IMG/VR virus record: IMGVR_UViG_3300009155_003259
Span: 1-23,977 of that record
DNA from: a virus
Length of the DNA stretch: 23,977 nt
Strand: one strand, 5' to 3'
The position numbers and the translations under genes were made by a program. Shown here piece by piece: positions 12,466 through 19,865 of the stretch (the first letter of the stretch is position 1; each line of letters starts with the position of its first letter). The notes below the pieces were generated by a model. That model was not told the origin of the DNA and made no database searches. It was given only the letters and a program-made list of their open reading frames with translations.

Positions 12466-13490
12466 TACTTTTCTCCCAGCAGGTACCGGTTAGAGATAGC
12501 CTTGAAGCTCATGCCACCATGCACTTGCTTGAACACAATGCCTTCACGTTCGGGTCCTGTGATATCGCCCATCACACTCTTGCCTTCAGCAAACTTTAGG
12601 ATTTCTTCCACAGAGCCTGTACCAAGATTCCAATCAGTGTGCAGCACAGGAACATGCAGCAGTCCCATCTCCTCAACAAGAGCACGACGGAACATGGGGC
12701 TCAAGTATGCACCACCAAACACATCGTAGATATCAAACACACGGAACTCTGGGTCACGCAGTTTATAGATGTTGCCTTGGATGCCGGGCCCGATTAGTTC
12801 GCCTTGAACAGCAACATTCTTGTTGCCAAACAAACCGCGAATCTTTGCTTCAATCCCATCACGACGGGCCACAGCCCATAATGTGTTGCCTTCAGTTTCC
12901 TTTAGGTCCAGGTTACGTGAGCAAACACCGAATTCACCATCGATCAAGTACACAGTCATTGAAGAACCTTCCAGCTTTTCAGTAACTTCATACTCAGTGC
13001 CTGATTCGGCAGCAGCACGGATTTCTGCAACTAGATTTTGTGCCCGTTCTTGGTCAGTCTTGGGAATCTCAGATGGAAAGTTACCACGTGCCATACCAGC
13101 CAACTGAGCATTCATGGGCATTTCCCACTTCACAATGTTCAGCAATTCAGTAACATCTTCGCCCTCAACGAAAGAATTTGTTTGTGGAATAACATCATCA
13201 AGATTCAACAGCAAACCTTGAGATAGTTGGCCACGCAGCTTTACAGTACGCAGACGTTCACCGCGGATGCCTTCGAACTCACGAGGCTCCTTGCCCTTGC
13301 TTAGGAAAGCAGCAATCTCAGTAGGAATCCAAGAGTCAATCTCGCAATACACTGCACGATCGCCTACAGCAAACTCGCCCTTCTTTACCACTACCTTCCA
13401 TCCACCAATGGTAGCGCACTCAATTGCATCTGCACCTTCAATCGGGGTGAGTGCATCAATCTTACGAATAGTAGCCATCTTGCGAGTCAT
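12465..13490 (-). CDS. RNA ligase, DraRnl/Rnl5 type
   Basis: A 341-residue ligase of the Deinococcus Rnl (DRB0094, Rnl5) type. The first ~110 residues form the OB-like N-terminal domain typical of that family (VVVKKGEFAVGDRAVYCEID). The nucleotidyltransferase domain has motif I K172-L-E-G (the lysine adenylated by ATP), CSRNLDL, the NVAVQGELIG motif, EGIVFK (motif IV) and FKAISNRYL (motif V). Rnl5 enzymes seal 3'-OH RNA nicks, preferably RNA on a template, unlike Rnl1. RBS AAAGGA lies 7 bases before the ATG; it overlaps its neighbours at both ends (ATGA, TAATG). Confidence 0.92.
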   Translation of the reverse strand: MTRKMATIRKIDALTPIEGADAIECATIGGWKVVVKKGEFAVGDRAVYCEIDSWIPTEIAAFLSKGKEPREFEGIRGERLRTVKLRGQLSQGLLLNLDDVIPQTNSFVEGEDVTELLNIVKWEMPMNAQLAGMARGNFPSEIPKTDQERAQNLVAEIRAAAESGTEYEVTEKLEGSSMTVYLIDGEFGVCSRNLDLKETEGNTLWAVARRDGIEAKIRGLFGNKNVAVQGELIGPGIQGNIYKLRDPEFRVFDIYDVFGGAYLSPMFRRALVEEMGLLHVPVLHTDWNLGTGSVEEILKFAEGKSVMGDITGPEREGIVFKQVHGGMSFKAISNRYLLGEK

Positions 13491-13648
13491 AAATTTCCTT
13501 TAACTTTTTTTGATTTGCACTGGTCTTGTTCAAACAAATCAATATAATAGAATCGTTTGTATTTTTCTAATCGTTCAGGGCTGTTACATGCATGGAAATA
13601 ACCCTGTACGCTAGTCTTAAATTTGCAGTCTTTACACTGATCAGGCAT
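13487..13648 (-). CDS. 53-residue cysteine-rich protein
   Basis: A short ORF starting MPDQCKDCKFKTSVQGYF and ending KVKGNL. C5-x2-C8 together with C21 and C44 gives four cysteines that could bind zinc or an Fe-S cluster. The stop overlaps the start of the RNA ligase (ATGA) and the ATG follows the upstream stop by 1 base, so it is operon-embedded. No family recognised; too short to class as a known zinc ribbon. Confidence 0.7.
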   Translation of the reverse strand: MPDQCKDCKFKTSVQGYFHACNSPERLEKYKRFYYIDLFEQDQCKSKKVKGNL

Positions 13649-13649
13649 T

Positions 13650-13856
13650 TTATTTCTTTCCAATCTTTGATACTACGTTAGCCTTGCTCACATGCAGTTG
13701 GTACAGGAACCTGCGGTACGCTCGCAATGAGGCAATGCTCATTGGATCTGTCTTGCCTTCAAGTTCGGCAATCTTTGCTTCTAACTCTTGTTCTTTTGCA
13801 CGGTGGCGCTCAATGTCTGCATTGAGCCCTTTTGTTTTGTTCCAAAAGAATTTCAT
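13650..13856 (-). CDS. Small coiled-coil protein, unknown function
   Basis: A 68-residue protein starting MKFFWNKTKGLNADIERH, with a coiled coil over residues 12-35 and a basic C-terminus. Start chosen at 13856 because AAGGAG lies 7 bases upstream; a longer in-frame start is inside the previous gene. Confidence 0.75.
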   Translation of the reverse strand: MKFFWNKTKGLNADIERHRAKEQELEAKIAELEGKTDPMSIASLRAYRRFLYQLHVSKANVVSKIGKK

Positions 13857-13866
13857 AACGTTCTCC

Positions 13867-14226
13867 TTATAATCCCAACAGTTCGCGTTCAAAATCAGTC
13901 AACTTGGCCAATGCTTCTTTCTTGGCTGCTTCACGCTCTGCTGCCTTACGACGGTCTTCGTCCAGCTGATCCAGGTCCCACATTAGGCTTTCCAAGTCTA
14001 TCTGGGCCTGCATAGAGTGTACTGGAGACAATGTCCAACTGTCACGCCCCTCGACCAGAAGGAACTTGGAGTTGCGTACTGTGAGACTAAAAGAGTTAGG
14101 ACTATTCGTAGCTCGTTCCAACTGTGCCATCAACAGGCCAGGGAAGGCAGCAACTTCTTCTGCTTCGCGCTGAGCCATAAATGCTTCATTCTCAGCTGTG
14201 AGTTCTGCTTTTGTCTTACGTGCCAT
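13867..14226 (-). CDS. Charged coiled-coil protein, unknown function
   Basis: A 119-residue protein (MARKTKAELTAENEAFM...) with helical ends and a central beta-like stretch (SFSLTVRNSKFLLVEGRDSW). The C-terminus is rich in Lys, Glu, Arg and Ala repeats. RBS AAGGAG is 6 bases before the ATG. It is first in the unit started at 14253-14281 that continues into the coiled-coil, Cys-rich and RNA ligase genes. Confidence 0.75.
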   Translation of the reverse strand: MARKTKAELTAENEAFMAQREAEEVAAFPGLLMAQLERATNSPNSFSLTVRNSKFLLVEGRDSWTLSPVHSMQAQIDLESLMWDLDQLDEDRRKAAEREAAKKEALAKLTDFERELLGL

Positions 14227-14252
14227 GATCAACTCCTTGTTGCGATAAGTGT

Positions 14253-14281
14253 ATTATAGCAGAACGGTGATTTCTGGTCAA
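14253..14281 (-). promoter_or_regulatory. Sigma70-type promoter before the coiled-coil/RNA ligase unit
   Basis: Minus strand TTGACC (14276-14281), 17-base spacer, TATAAT (14253-14258). The -35 box contains the TGA stop of the upstream GIY-YIG gene. Spacer similar to that at 3827-3855. Confidence 0.88.
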
Positions 14282-14622
14282 CCGTTCTGCTTCACACGCA
14301 CATCAGTGTTCAGTGCAGGTGTGTACTGAGCAATCAGCTCGCGTTCCAATTTGTGTGCAGCAGCTTTGCCACGCACAATGTCCACAATCACAGCGGTGAT
14401 GCTGTCAGCACCTGCCATGCGAATTGCTTCGTACAGGCACCAAGATTTGTCCTCAGTGCGCGAACGATAGATGTGTTTGTTAACACGGCTACGCAGGCTC
14501 ATGGGGATTGTGCGCTGAGTCTTTGCAGTGATACCAATGTAAAACTCTGTACCAATATGCAGAGCATACACAATATGAGTGCGATCAACACGCTTTTTAC
14601 GAGTGGCTTTTGTTGCTTCCAT
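14278..14622 (-). CDS. GIY-YIG nuclease-like protein
   Basis: A 114-residue protein with the GIY-YIG pattern: VYAL at 18-21 stands for GIY, YIGIT (28-32) for YIG, followed by the conserved RSRVNKHI stretch with arginine and a glutamate near the end (ELIAQY). GIY-YIG domains cut DNA with one metal ion and include homing endonucleases and repair enzymes. With no extra DNA-binding domain, it is a single-domain form like those of other large phages. The start sits 6 bases after the TATAAT of its promoter, so the mRNA is predicted to be leaderless. Confidence 0.75.
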   Translation of the reverse strand: MEATKATRKKRVDRTHIVYALHIGTEFYIGITAKTQRTIPMSLRSRVNKHIYRSRTEDKSWCLYEAIRMAGADSITAVIVDIVRGKAAAHKLERELIAQYTPALNTDVRVKQNG

Positions 14623-14628
14623 ACACGT

Positions 14629-14657
14629 ATTATAGCCGATCTAGCAAATCCGGTCAA
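14629..14657 (-). promoter_or_regulatory. Sigma70-type promoter of the GIY-YIG gene, leaderless
   Basis: Minus strand TTGACC (14652-14657), 17-base spacer, TATAAT (14629-14634), 6 bases before the ATG. An inverted repeat CCACA-CAAT-TGTGG lies directly upstream of the -35 and may be an operator or a terminator stem. Confidence 0.85.
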
Positions 14658-14687
14658 CCACAATTGTGTGGCATTTTTACAACACTT

Positions 14688-15050
14688 TTACTGTGTATAG
14701 TTCTCAAGAAATCGGTCTAAATCCCCATACAGATTCGCTAGAAATGCTTCCTTGGATCCGTAAAATTTGATATTGGAATTCTTTCTATCTAAATTGAGAT
14801 AATATGGGTCTTGTAATCTTTGATCCAACTGTACCAGTAGTTTGGGACGTATTTGTTCCAGTCGAATATCAAAATTATAATGCTCGATATTCATTCGTTG
14901 CATCACAATATAACCATGGGGACTAAGTCGCATGCCTGCACCTTGACGAGAATTACGCCACCAAGTTTGCATGGCCCAATCTAATCCGGGACGTTGAGAT
15001 TCAGGATACTGCCTGATCAGTGCTTCAGTAATGGCTTGTTTATTTCGCAT
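14688..15050 (-). CDS. Conserved phage protein, unknown function
   Basis: A 120-residue protein starting MRNKQAITEALIRQYPESQR. The pattern WAMQTWWRNSRQGAGMRLSP, then GDLDRFLENY at the end, resembles an uncharacterised T4-like phage protein family. The start is placed at 15050, which overlaps the upstream stop; a longer reading frame would run through the upstream gene. About 65 bases separate its stop from the next gene and hold that gene's promoter. Confidence 0.75.
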   Translation of the reverse strand: MRNKQAITEALIRQYPESQRPGLDWAMQTWWRNSRQGAGMRLSPHGYIVMQRMNIEHYNFDIRLEQIRPKLLVQLDQRLQDPYYLNLDRKNSNIKFYGSKEAFLANLYGDLDRFLENYTQ

Positions 15051-15336
15051 TGGGATATATCTTATCCCCTTGCTTGAGTAATACCACAGAAAACTTGTCA
15101 GTTCTAAACTGAACATTTAGTTTACGTGCCAAATTGATTGCGTGTCCGCTGTTTGAGAACGAAACCTTTTTATACTTGGGACCAGGATACTGTGTGAGCA
15201 AGTTAGAAGTCTTGAGATTGATAGGTCGGCCATCAAAGAACACTGCCCAGATACCTTCACTGGCTAATACTTGCTCAGTTTTGTAGGTCTGCTTGTTGGT
15301 GTTCTCAATTAATACCGACGGTTTTGGACGACTCAT
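15040..15336 (-). CDS. Conserved phage protein, unknown function
   Basis: A 98-residue protein. The stretch YPGPKYKKVSFSNSGHAINL followed by ARKLN and FRTDKFSVVLL resembles small uncharacterised proteins of T4-like marine phages. RBS AGGAG is 7 bases before the ATG and a late-type -10 element (CTAAATAA) lies just upstream. Confidence 0.75.
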   Translation of the reverse strand: MSRPKPSVLIENTNKQTYKTEQVLASEGIWAVFFDGRPINLKTSNLLTQYPGPKYKKVSFSNSGHAINLARKLNVQFRTDKFSVVLLKQGDKIYPNAK

Positions 15337-15353
15337 TCATTATACTCCTACAT

Positions 15354-15361
15354 TTATTTAG
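15354..15361 (-). promoter_or_regulatory. Possible T4-type late promoter element
   Basis: Minus strand CTAAATAA, 18 bases upstream of the ATG of the gene at 15040-15336, which also has a good RBS. Resembles the late -10 consensus TATAAATA used by phage sigma factors, with one weak position. Confidence 0.4.
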
Positions 15362-15378
15362 CAGAAATATATGTAGTT

Positions 15379-15588
15379 TTAGAAGTCTTTGCTGCCCAGT
15401 TCCACCGTAATAACTTGTTCTTTCTGTACCTGTAACAAGGTATTTTGCATGTCAATCATGGCCAACAGTATCTTGGTTATGTCAGCATGTAGGTCTTTGG
15501 CATCCTTCATGGACATCATGAAGTCACGTTGGCCACGTGCTTCATGTGCCTTTACTGAATCAACAAACCGATTGATATGGATACTCAT
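15379..15588 (-). CDS. Small helical protein, unknown function
   Basis: A 69-residue protein starting MSIHINRFVDSVKAHEARG, mostly helical with a probable short coiled coil (ITKILLAMIDMQNTLLQVQ). The ATG overlaps the methyltransferase stop by 4 bases. Family not recognised. Confidence 0.7.
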   Translation of the reverse strand: MSIHINRFVDSVKAHEARGQRDFMMSMKDAKDLHADITKILLAMIDMQNTLLQVQKEQVITVELGSKDF

Positions 15589-16124
15589 TTTTTAATACCA
15601 TAAAAATATAAATCTTGCAGTTCCCAATGTACCGTTCTAAAATTCCATTCGTTAAAATGAAGATTAAAATCAATCTTGCTTGTGAAATCTTCAGCAGTTA
15701 AATTTTTGTAGTATTCCCATCCAACACTGGTGGTCAACGAGTGTGTTGGTGATGTTCTTGATGTACCGTGTTCTGCACGACCAGTGGTAGCACAGGTGAA
15801 TATCACTATGCCATTGTGTTTGCACATTCTTATCATGTTGATAAATGTTTCTAACCAATAAGGATTGTGTTCAAAACATTCTGAAGAAATCACCACATCA
15901 AAATGATTTGATGGGCCATCAAACTCCTGCCCGCCCACAACCAAGTCCACTCCTTTACCGGGTGCAACATCCAACCCAATGTGCTGTGATGTATTTTGAA
16001 TTATGGATCGAATTGATCCATTTACATCATAGCTACCTACTTCTAAAAGTTTTGGAAATTTAAAAAAATCTGGAAATCGATCTCTAATTTCCGCAATAAA
16101 TTTTTGTTGTGATACGTGCGACAT
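15585..16124 (-). CDS. SAM-dependent methyltransferase-like protein
   Basis: A 179-residue class I methyltransferase fold: motif I LLEVGSYDVNGS (about 26-37) holds SAM, IGLDVAPGKGVDLV is motif II and FDVVISSECFEHN (motif IV region) follows. Short for a nucleic-acid methyltransferase and without an NPPY catalytic motif, it resembles type 11 small-molecule or glycan methyltransferases. Substrate unknown. It lies between a MazG-like gene and a small helical protein with 4-5 base spacing. Confidence 0.8.
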   Translation of the reverse strand: MSHVSQQKFIAEIRDRFPDFFKFPKLLEVGSYDVNGSIRSIIQNTSQHIGLDVAPGKGVDLVVGGQEFDGPSNHFDVVISSECFEHNPYWLETFINMIRMCKHNGIVIFTCATTGRAEHGTSRTSPTHSLTTSVGWEYYKNLTAEDFTSKIDFNLHFNEWNFRTVHWELQDLYFYGIKK

Positions 16125-16129
16125 AGTTG

Positions 16130-16519
16130 TTAGGAAAATTTGTTAAAAGCACCTGTCTTTTTCAAGAATGGTTTCAAGTTTGGGGGTTCCCAACCTTGTG
16201 GTTTGAGTACCTTGCCATCTTCACGCTTGCGTACCTTGCCATTGGCTTCAATCTTTGCAAAATTAGTAGACATGACTTCTTTCCACGCCGCTTCTCCATC
16301 AAAGCCTGCACTATGTATAGCACCAATGGTAACAACCAGTATATCAATTAGTGCGTCCAATGTTTCAACTTGATCATCAGATAATGTTGCTTCTAACAAT
16401 TCTTGATATTCTTCACTAATGAGATTAACATACATGGCAAATTGTTTTTCGTCAAACCCGTCAACACTTTGATCACAGGCTCGCATAAATTTTTCTTGAT
16501 CACGGAAGAGATTTGACAT
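16130..16519 (-). CDS. MazG-like nucleotide pyrophosphohydrolase
   Basis: A 129-residue all-alpha pyrophosphohydrolase. SEEYQEL (35-41) is the EExxE metal-binding motif and ETLDALIDILV (52-62) the second acidic set, followed by a conserved NFAKI. The fold (MazG/PRA-PH) hydrolyses NTPs or dNTPs to NMP and PPi. Phage MazG has been proposed to affect ppGpp and to clean nucleotide pools; it could complement the HD hydrolase at 3294-3800. It overlaps its upstream neighbour by 20 bases. Confidence 0.85.
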   Translation of the reverse strand: MSNLFRDQEKFMRACDQSVDGFDEKQFAMYVNLISEEYQELLEATLSDDQVETLDALIDILVVTIGAIHSAGFDGEAAWKEVMSTNFAKIEANGKVRKREDGKVLKPQGWEPPNLKPFLKKTGAFNKFS

Positions 16520-16958
16520 TGGCTTCTTCTCGGGTGTAAAATGGACCTTGATACTGATAACGTTCTAGTGTAATCAGTTTGGGACTTTGTACAATAGCCC
16601 AGGTTCGGCGTTGCTTGACCTGATACCATCCGGCTGCAAACCACGAACGTGACTTGCGATTCTTGGTATACAATGGCAATTTGTGTTGCACATCCCAGAT
16701 GGGATTGTATACTCGAGATCCTGATGGATATCCTTGTACTTGAAAACTGGCAGATTCTCGATTGGGCTTGTTACCCACTGCTGGAAATTCAATATCAACT
16801 TGTTTGCGGATCATTGCAATGGTCTTGAATGGCATGACCCGATTGTTGATTCTGACTGCAAAACCATCTCCTGTGGCTTCTATGTTGCCGACCTTTTTAT
16901 CATCCTGTGTAAGAATGTAAAACTGATCTTTAACTATGGGTTTGGCTATAATTCTCAT
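16500..16958 (-). CDS. Conserved phage protein, unknown function
   Basis: A 152-residue protein. The segment VYNPIWDVQHKLPLYTKNRK followed by SRSWFAAGWY resembles a family seen near replication genes of T4-like phages; function unknown. It overlaps the exonuclease by 29 bases and the MazG-like gene by 20, so translation is coupled. RBS AAAGGAA lies 7 bases upstream of the ATG, inside the exonuclease gene. Confidence 0.75.
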   Translation of the reverse strand: MRIIAKPIVKDQFYILTQDDKKVGNIEATGDGFAVRINNRVMPFKTIAMIRKQVDIEFPAVGNKPNRESASFQVQGYPSGSRVYNPIWDVQHKLPLYTKNRKSRSWFAAGWYQVKQRRTWAIVQSPKLITLERYQYQGPFYTREEANVKSLP

Positions 16959-17952
16959 CTAGTGTTCCTTTATAGGTTTCGTTGAGCCAGCGAGCATACT
17001 GCTCTGCTGACTCAGATATCTTTGTGAGTTCGTACTTGCCGCAAAACTTCATGAATCTCACACCAACTTGACCAATGTCTTTGTGACTGATCTGTTCACG
17101 TATTGCACCATCTACTTTGTCTTTGATCTCTTTGGGTTGTGCAGTAAGATCAATCAGCACACGATTGCGTTCGTAATCGTCTTTCACACGATGTTCGTCG
17201 CCATTGTGGTCAGACCAACGCTGAAGCATGAGATTGTTCCAATTGAAGCCTTTAGAATTGCGGTCTTCGAATGCTTCTTGCAAACCAACTTTGTTTTTGG
17301 TGCCTTTGGTTCGCACACCAGGATAAGCCGAAAATACGTTGTCAGATGTATCACCACGCATGCATTTTTCAAACAACAGCCATTCTGGATCAGGAATTGT
17401 TTTGTCTGTCTTGGTCTTTTTGTCTTTCACACGTCGACCCTTGGCATCAAATATGCCTGTTACCGTGTGAAGTTCATCGGTAATGCCATTATATTGGCTA
17501 ACATTGGGTGCTAGTAATTGCACAAAATCTGTATCTGATGAAATCACGTAGTGCTCGTCCTGCGGATGCAAGGCTATCCAGCGAGCAATCACGTCGTCTG
17601 CTTCGGCTTCAGGATGTCGGATAACGCTACAGTTAGTACCTTCAGCCAAGTATTTAGTGAGGCTATCATAGGTCTCCCAAAACAATTTATCCTCTTCTTG
17701 TTCTGTGTCCGATAATGCAGCACGAGCCACAGCACGGTTTTTCTTGTAGGGACCATAAAAGTCCTTGCGCCATGATCTCCCTTCAAGTGCGAAAATCACA
17801 TGATCTGCTTGAAACTGTTTGTGTACTTTGTTCACACTGCTCATTACAATGTGTAAAGCATATCCTACTTTTTCCCAAGCATCGGCAGCACGGAAAACAG
17901 AGTGGCGAGCACGGAAAAAGGTATTAGCTGTATCAATCAGGAGATATCGCAT
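16930..17952 (-). CDS. T4 RNase H/FEN-type 5'-3' exonuclease
   Basis: A 340-residue flap endonuclease/5'-3' exonuclease, like T4 RNase H (305 residues). Acidic metal-binding residues are in order: D7 (LLIDTAN), EAEADD (115-120), SSDTDF (138-143) and RGDTSDN (199-205). In T4 it removes RNA primers and trims flaps on the lagging strand. RSWRKDFYGPYKKNR (59-73) is the basic region that contacts DNA. It overlaps the SGNH gene by 20 bases and the gene at 16500 by 29. This is the clearest core replication gene of the window. Confidence 0.9.
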   Translation of the reverse strand: MRYLLIDTANTFFRARHSVFRAADAWEKVGYALHIVMSSVNKVHKQFQADHVIFALEGRSWRKDFYGPYKKNRAVARAALSDTEQEEDKLFWETYDSLTKYLAEGTNCSVIRHPEAEADDVIARWIALHPQDEHYVISSDTDFVQLLAPNVSQYNGITDELHTVTGIFDAKGRRVKDKKTKTDKTIPDPEWLLFEKCMRGDTSDNVFSAYPGVRTKGTKNKVGLQEAFEDRNSKGFNWNNLMLQRWSDHNGDEHRVKDDYERNRVLIDLTAQPKEIKDKVDGAIREQISHKDIGQVGVRFMKFCGKYELTKISESAEQYARWLNETYKGTLDENYSQTHS

Positions 17953-18649
17953 GGGGATCCAATATATTGTTTTCTATACAGTATTGTAACACAAATTCAG
18001 CCCAAAAGCAATGGGCATCTTTACCGAAATGCCACGATCCGTCACTGACCGGTTCAAATCGATCACGCAGAATTTCATTGTATGTGAATTCTAAATATGG
18101 TGCTAGATAAGAATCTTTCCAATCCAGCTGCTGGGCGATACGATCAAACGAATTGTTACCGTTGAAGAACACATGCGGGATCTTCATCTCATCCAGATCC
18201 AGATGCAGTTGCCAAATTTCTTGATGCCAATGTTGTTGGCATTTGGACCAATCTACATCGACCACAAACTGCCGGTACTGATCTTGCAATTCTGCAGGAA
18301 CATAATCTAATCCTGAGCTGCCCACTTGCAAGTATTCACCATTGTGCAACCACTCTTCTCGCTCCCAAGTGCTCCACTGTATGATTGCCACAGCAGATTC
18401 CCAGGGTTGTAAACTATTCATCCAGTTTCGTGTGGTGCGAAGAATTCTATAGTTGGATGCAGCAGATTCAGCATCACATACCAACTCAATGCCTAATTTG
18501 TTGGCCAGTTGTTGTCCCCAGCTCACTGCTAGATTAGCAGGATGTGGTCTACGCCCCAGTTCAGGATAGCCATCATCCTCGGCAAATGCGGCAGGCGATA
18601 CTGCTTCTGCACCTGCTGTATGGCTATCGCCGTTGACGTACAGCTTCAC
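17933..18649 (-). CDS. SGNH/GDSL-hydrolase-like protein
   Basis: A 238-residue protein starting from GTG (VKLYVNGDSHTAG). G7-D8-S9-H10 is block I of SGNH hydrolases with serine as nucleophile, NGNNSF (about 168-173) is a candidate block III asparagine and KDAHCFWAEF near the C-terminus supplies the D-x-H pair of block V. Such enzymes deacylate lipids or sugars, so a surface-glycan esterase is plausible; W-rich stretches are unusual. The GTG start overlaps the preceding stop by 4 bases, which settles it; no nearby ATG exists. Confidence 0.75.
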   Translation of the reverse strand: MKLYVNGDSHTAGAEAVSPAAFAEDDGYPELGRRPHPANLAVSWGQQLANKLGIELVCDAESAASNYRILRTTRNWMNSLQPWESAVAIIQWSTWEREEWLHNGEYLQVGSSGLDYVPAELQDQYRQFVVDVDWSKCQQHWHQEIWQLHLDLDEMKIPHVFFNGNNSFDRIAQQLDWKDSYLAPYLEFTYNEILRDRFEPVSDGSWHFGKDAHCFWAEFVLQYCIENNILDPHAISPD

Positions 18650-19068
18650 GATACTTCTGTGCGACCGTCACCAATGTCTGTGCTACGTACCCACACACCA
18701 CTCTTGCTGATGGCTTTTTCTTGTTCCCAAGTTTCCATCACAACATGGCGGCATACATTTTGGAACCAACGGTCCACTATTTCAGAATCAGTATCGTCTT
18801 TTTTGATCATGTAGCCAGCTTTGACCAGTCGTGCCACAAAGATCTCATTCCAGTCTAATTCAAATGCACCTTGATGCAAGTTTTCCAGATCCACATCCAT
18901 ACTGAGAATATTCACATACGGTGCATTGTTCTCTGTGGCCAATTGCTTGGCAGTCTTTGGTTCCTCTTTGGGGGGCCTGGATCGTGACGCAGGTGTTGCT
19001 GCTTTGGGGTTGGGTAACTTTTGTTCTACAGGTGCGGGTTTCTTTCGAAACATATCAAAAAATGCCAT
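18646..19068 (-). CDS. Conserved phage protein with proline-rich linker
   Basis: A 140-residue protein. Residues 1-47 are a basic, proline- and lysine-rich tail; then a folded domain follows with FELDWNEIFVARLVKAGY and a C-terminal WFQNVCRHVV. The folded part resembles an uncharacterised T4-like phage protein. RBS GAGGA is 5-6 bases upstream. It overlaps the SGNH gene through a GTGA junction. Confidence 0.75.
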   Translation of the reverse strand: MAFFDMFRKKPAPVEQKLPNPKAATPASRSRPPKEEPKTAKQLATENNAPYVNILSMDVDLENLHQGAFELDWNEIFVARLVKAGYMIKKDDTDSEIVDRWFQNVCRHVVMETWEQEKAISKSGVWVRSTDIGDGRTEVS

Positions 19069-19069
19069 A

Positions 19070-19537
19070 TTAATCCTCTTTTACTTCTATCCAAGTGTAG
19101 TCACCTAGCCATTTGACTTGGGCAATATATTCATAATGTTCAGGCGCACTACTGCTCCAGTCATTGGGGCCCGATCTTACCAAGATGGTTTTCTTTTTAT
19201 CTTTATCAAAAACCAACCAATAAGTCTGCCCATGATGTGTTTGAAACTGATACTCGGCAGCATGTACTGCATCTGTTATTTCCAAGCGTCGTTTGATATC
19301 TTGTGCTTGTGATTCTAACACTCGAACTAGATCCATGATACGATTGTATTCTTGTTGAGAATGCATTCTGGCAACATTGATCATGATATCTTTTTGTTTT
19401 TCAACAGGCACAAGATCAAACTTTGGACCCAGTGTGGACGTGGCATACGGGGTTACATTTCTGTTGAGGAAATGCACCAGTGTACCTGTTGATTCACTGT
19501 CAAAACTGCTGACACCGTTGGCTGAATTTTTAGTCAT
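19070..19537 (-). CDS. DUF2452-like protein
   Basis: A 155-residue protein. PYATSTLGPKFDLVPV (about 30-45) is the DUF2452 opening, followed by a long helix pair and a C-terminal beta region with H-G-Q-x-Y-W-L and SGPNDW...YTWIEV. This family (human C1orf50 among its members) has no known function. Start is set at MTKNSANG because its ATG overlaps the upstream stop (ATGA); an upstream TTG frame is less likely. Confidence 0.75.
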   Translation of the reverse strand: MTKNSANGVSSFDSESTGTLVHFLNRNVTPYATSTLGPKFDLVPVEKQKDIMINVARMHSQQEYNRIMDLVRVLESQAQDIKRRLEITDAVHAAEYQFQTHHGQTYWLVFDKDKKKTILVRSGPNDWSSSAPEHYEYIAQVKWLGDYTWIEVKED

Positions 19538-19770
19538 CTTTTCAGTTGCCAAATCAAAAACTCATGTTTTTCAACCCAATAGGTTTCTTCAACTGGCTCC
19601 CCGGGACCATGTATCCATCTAGTACCATGATATGCTTGCCTGCCCCATAATGATTTTCCGCTGATAAAACAGTTCTTTGGAAACCAACACACCTTTAACT
19701 GCCAGCCGGTTGCTCTATTCAATCCGTAATCTTCTGATTGAGGTGGGGGTGCAAAACTATCCATAGGCAT
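19534..19770 (-). CDS. Small Trp-rich hypothetical protein
   Basis: A 78-residue protein starting MPMDSFAPPPQ, rich in Trp and Tyr with a KVCWFPKNCFISGKSLW core. Start is the ATG at 19770, 3 bases in from a GTG that overlaps the previous stop; either may be used. The stop overlaps the DUF2452-like gene. Confidence 0.65.
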   Translation of the reverse strand: MPMDSFAPPPQSEDYGLNRATGWQLKVCWFPKNCFISGKSLWGRQAYHGTRWIHGPGEPVEETYWVEKHEFLIWQLKR

Positions 19771-19772
19771 CA

Positions 19773-19865
19773 CTAACTATCCATCCTGTCATTTTCATTT
19801 GAACGATAGCACATGTATAATATCCCTACAATATATCCAAGTAAAAATCCCCAAATAAATGCCAT
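19773..19865 (-). CDS. 30-residue single-helix membrane peptide
   Basis: A tiny ORF: MAFIWGFLLGYIVGILYMCY makes one transmembrane helix with small-residue (GxxxG-like) spacing, then a short hydrophilic tail SNENDRMDS. Its ATG shares a base with the QueE stop (TGATG), so it should be translated by coupling, and its stop abuts the next gene. Membrane micropeptides of this type often regulate a partner in the membrane; partner unknown. Confidence 0.6.
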   Translation of the reverse strand: MAFIWGFLLGYIVGILYMCYRSNENDRMDS

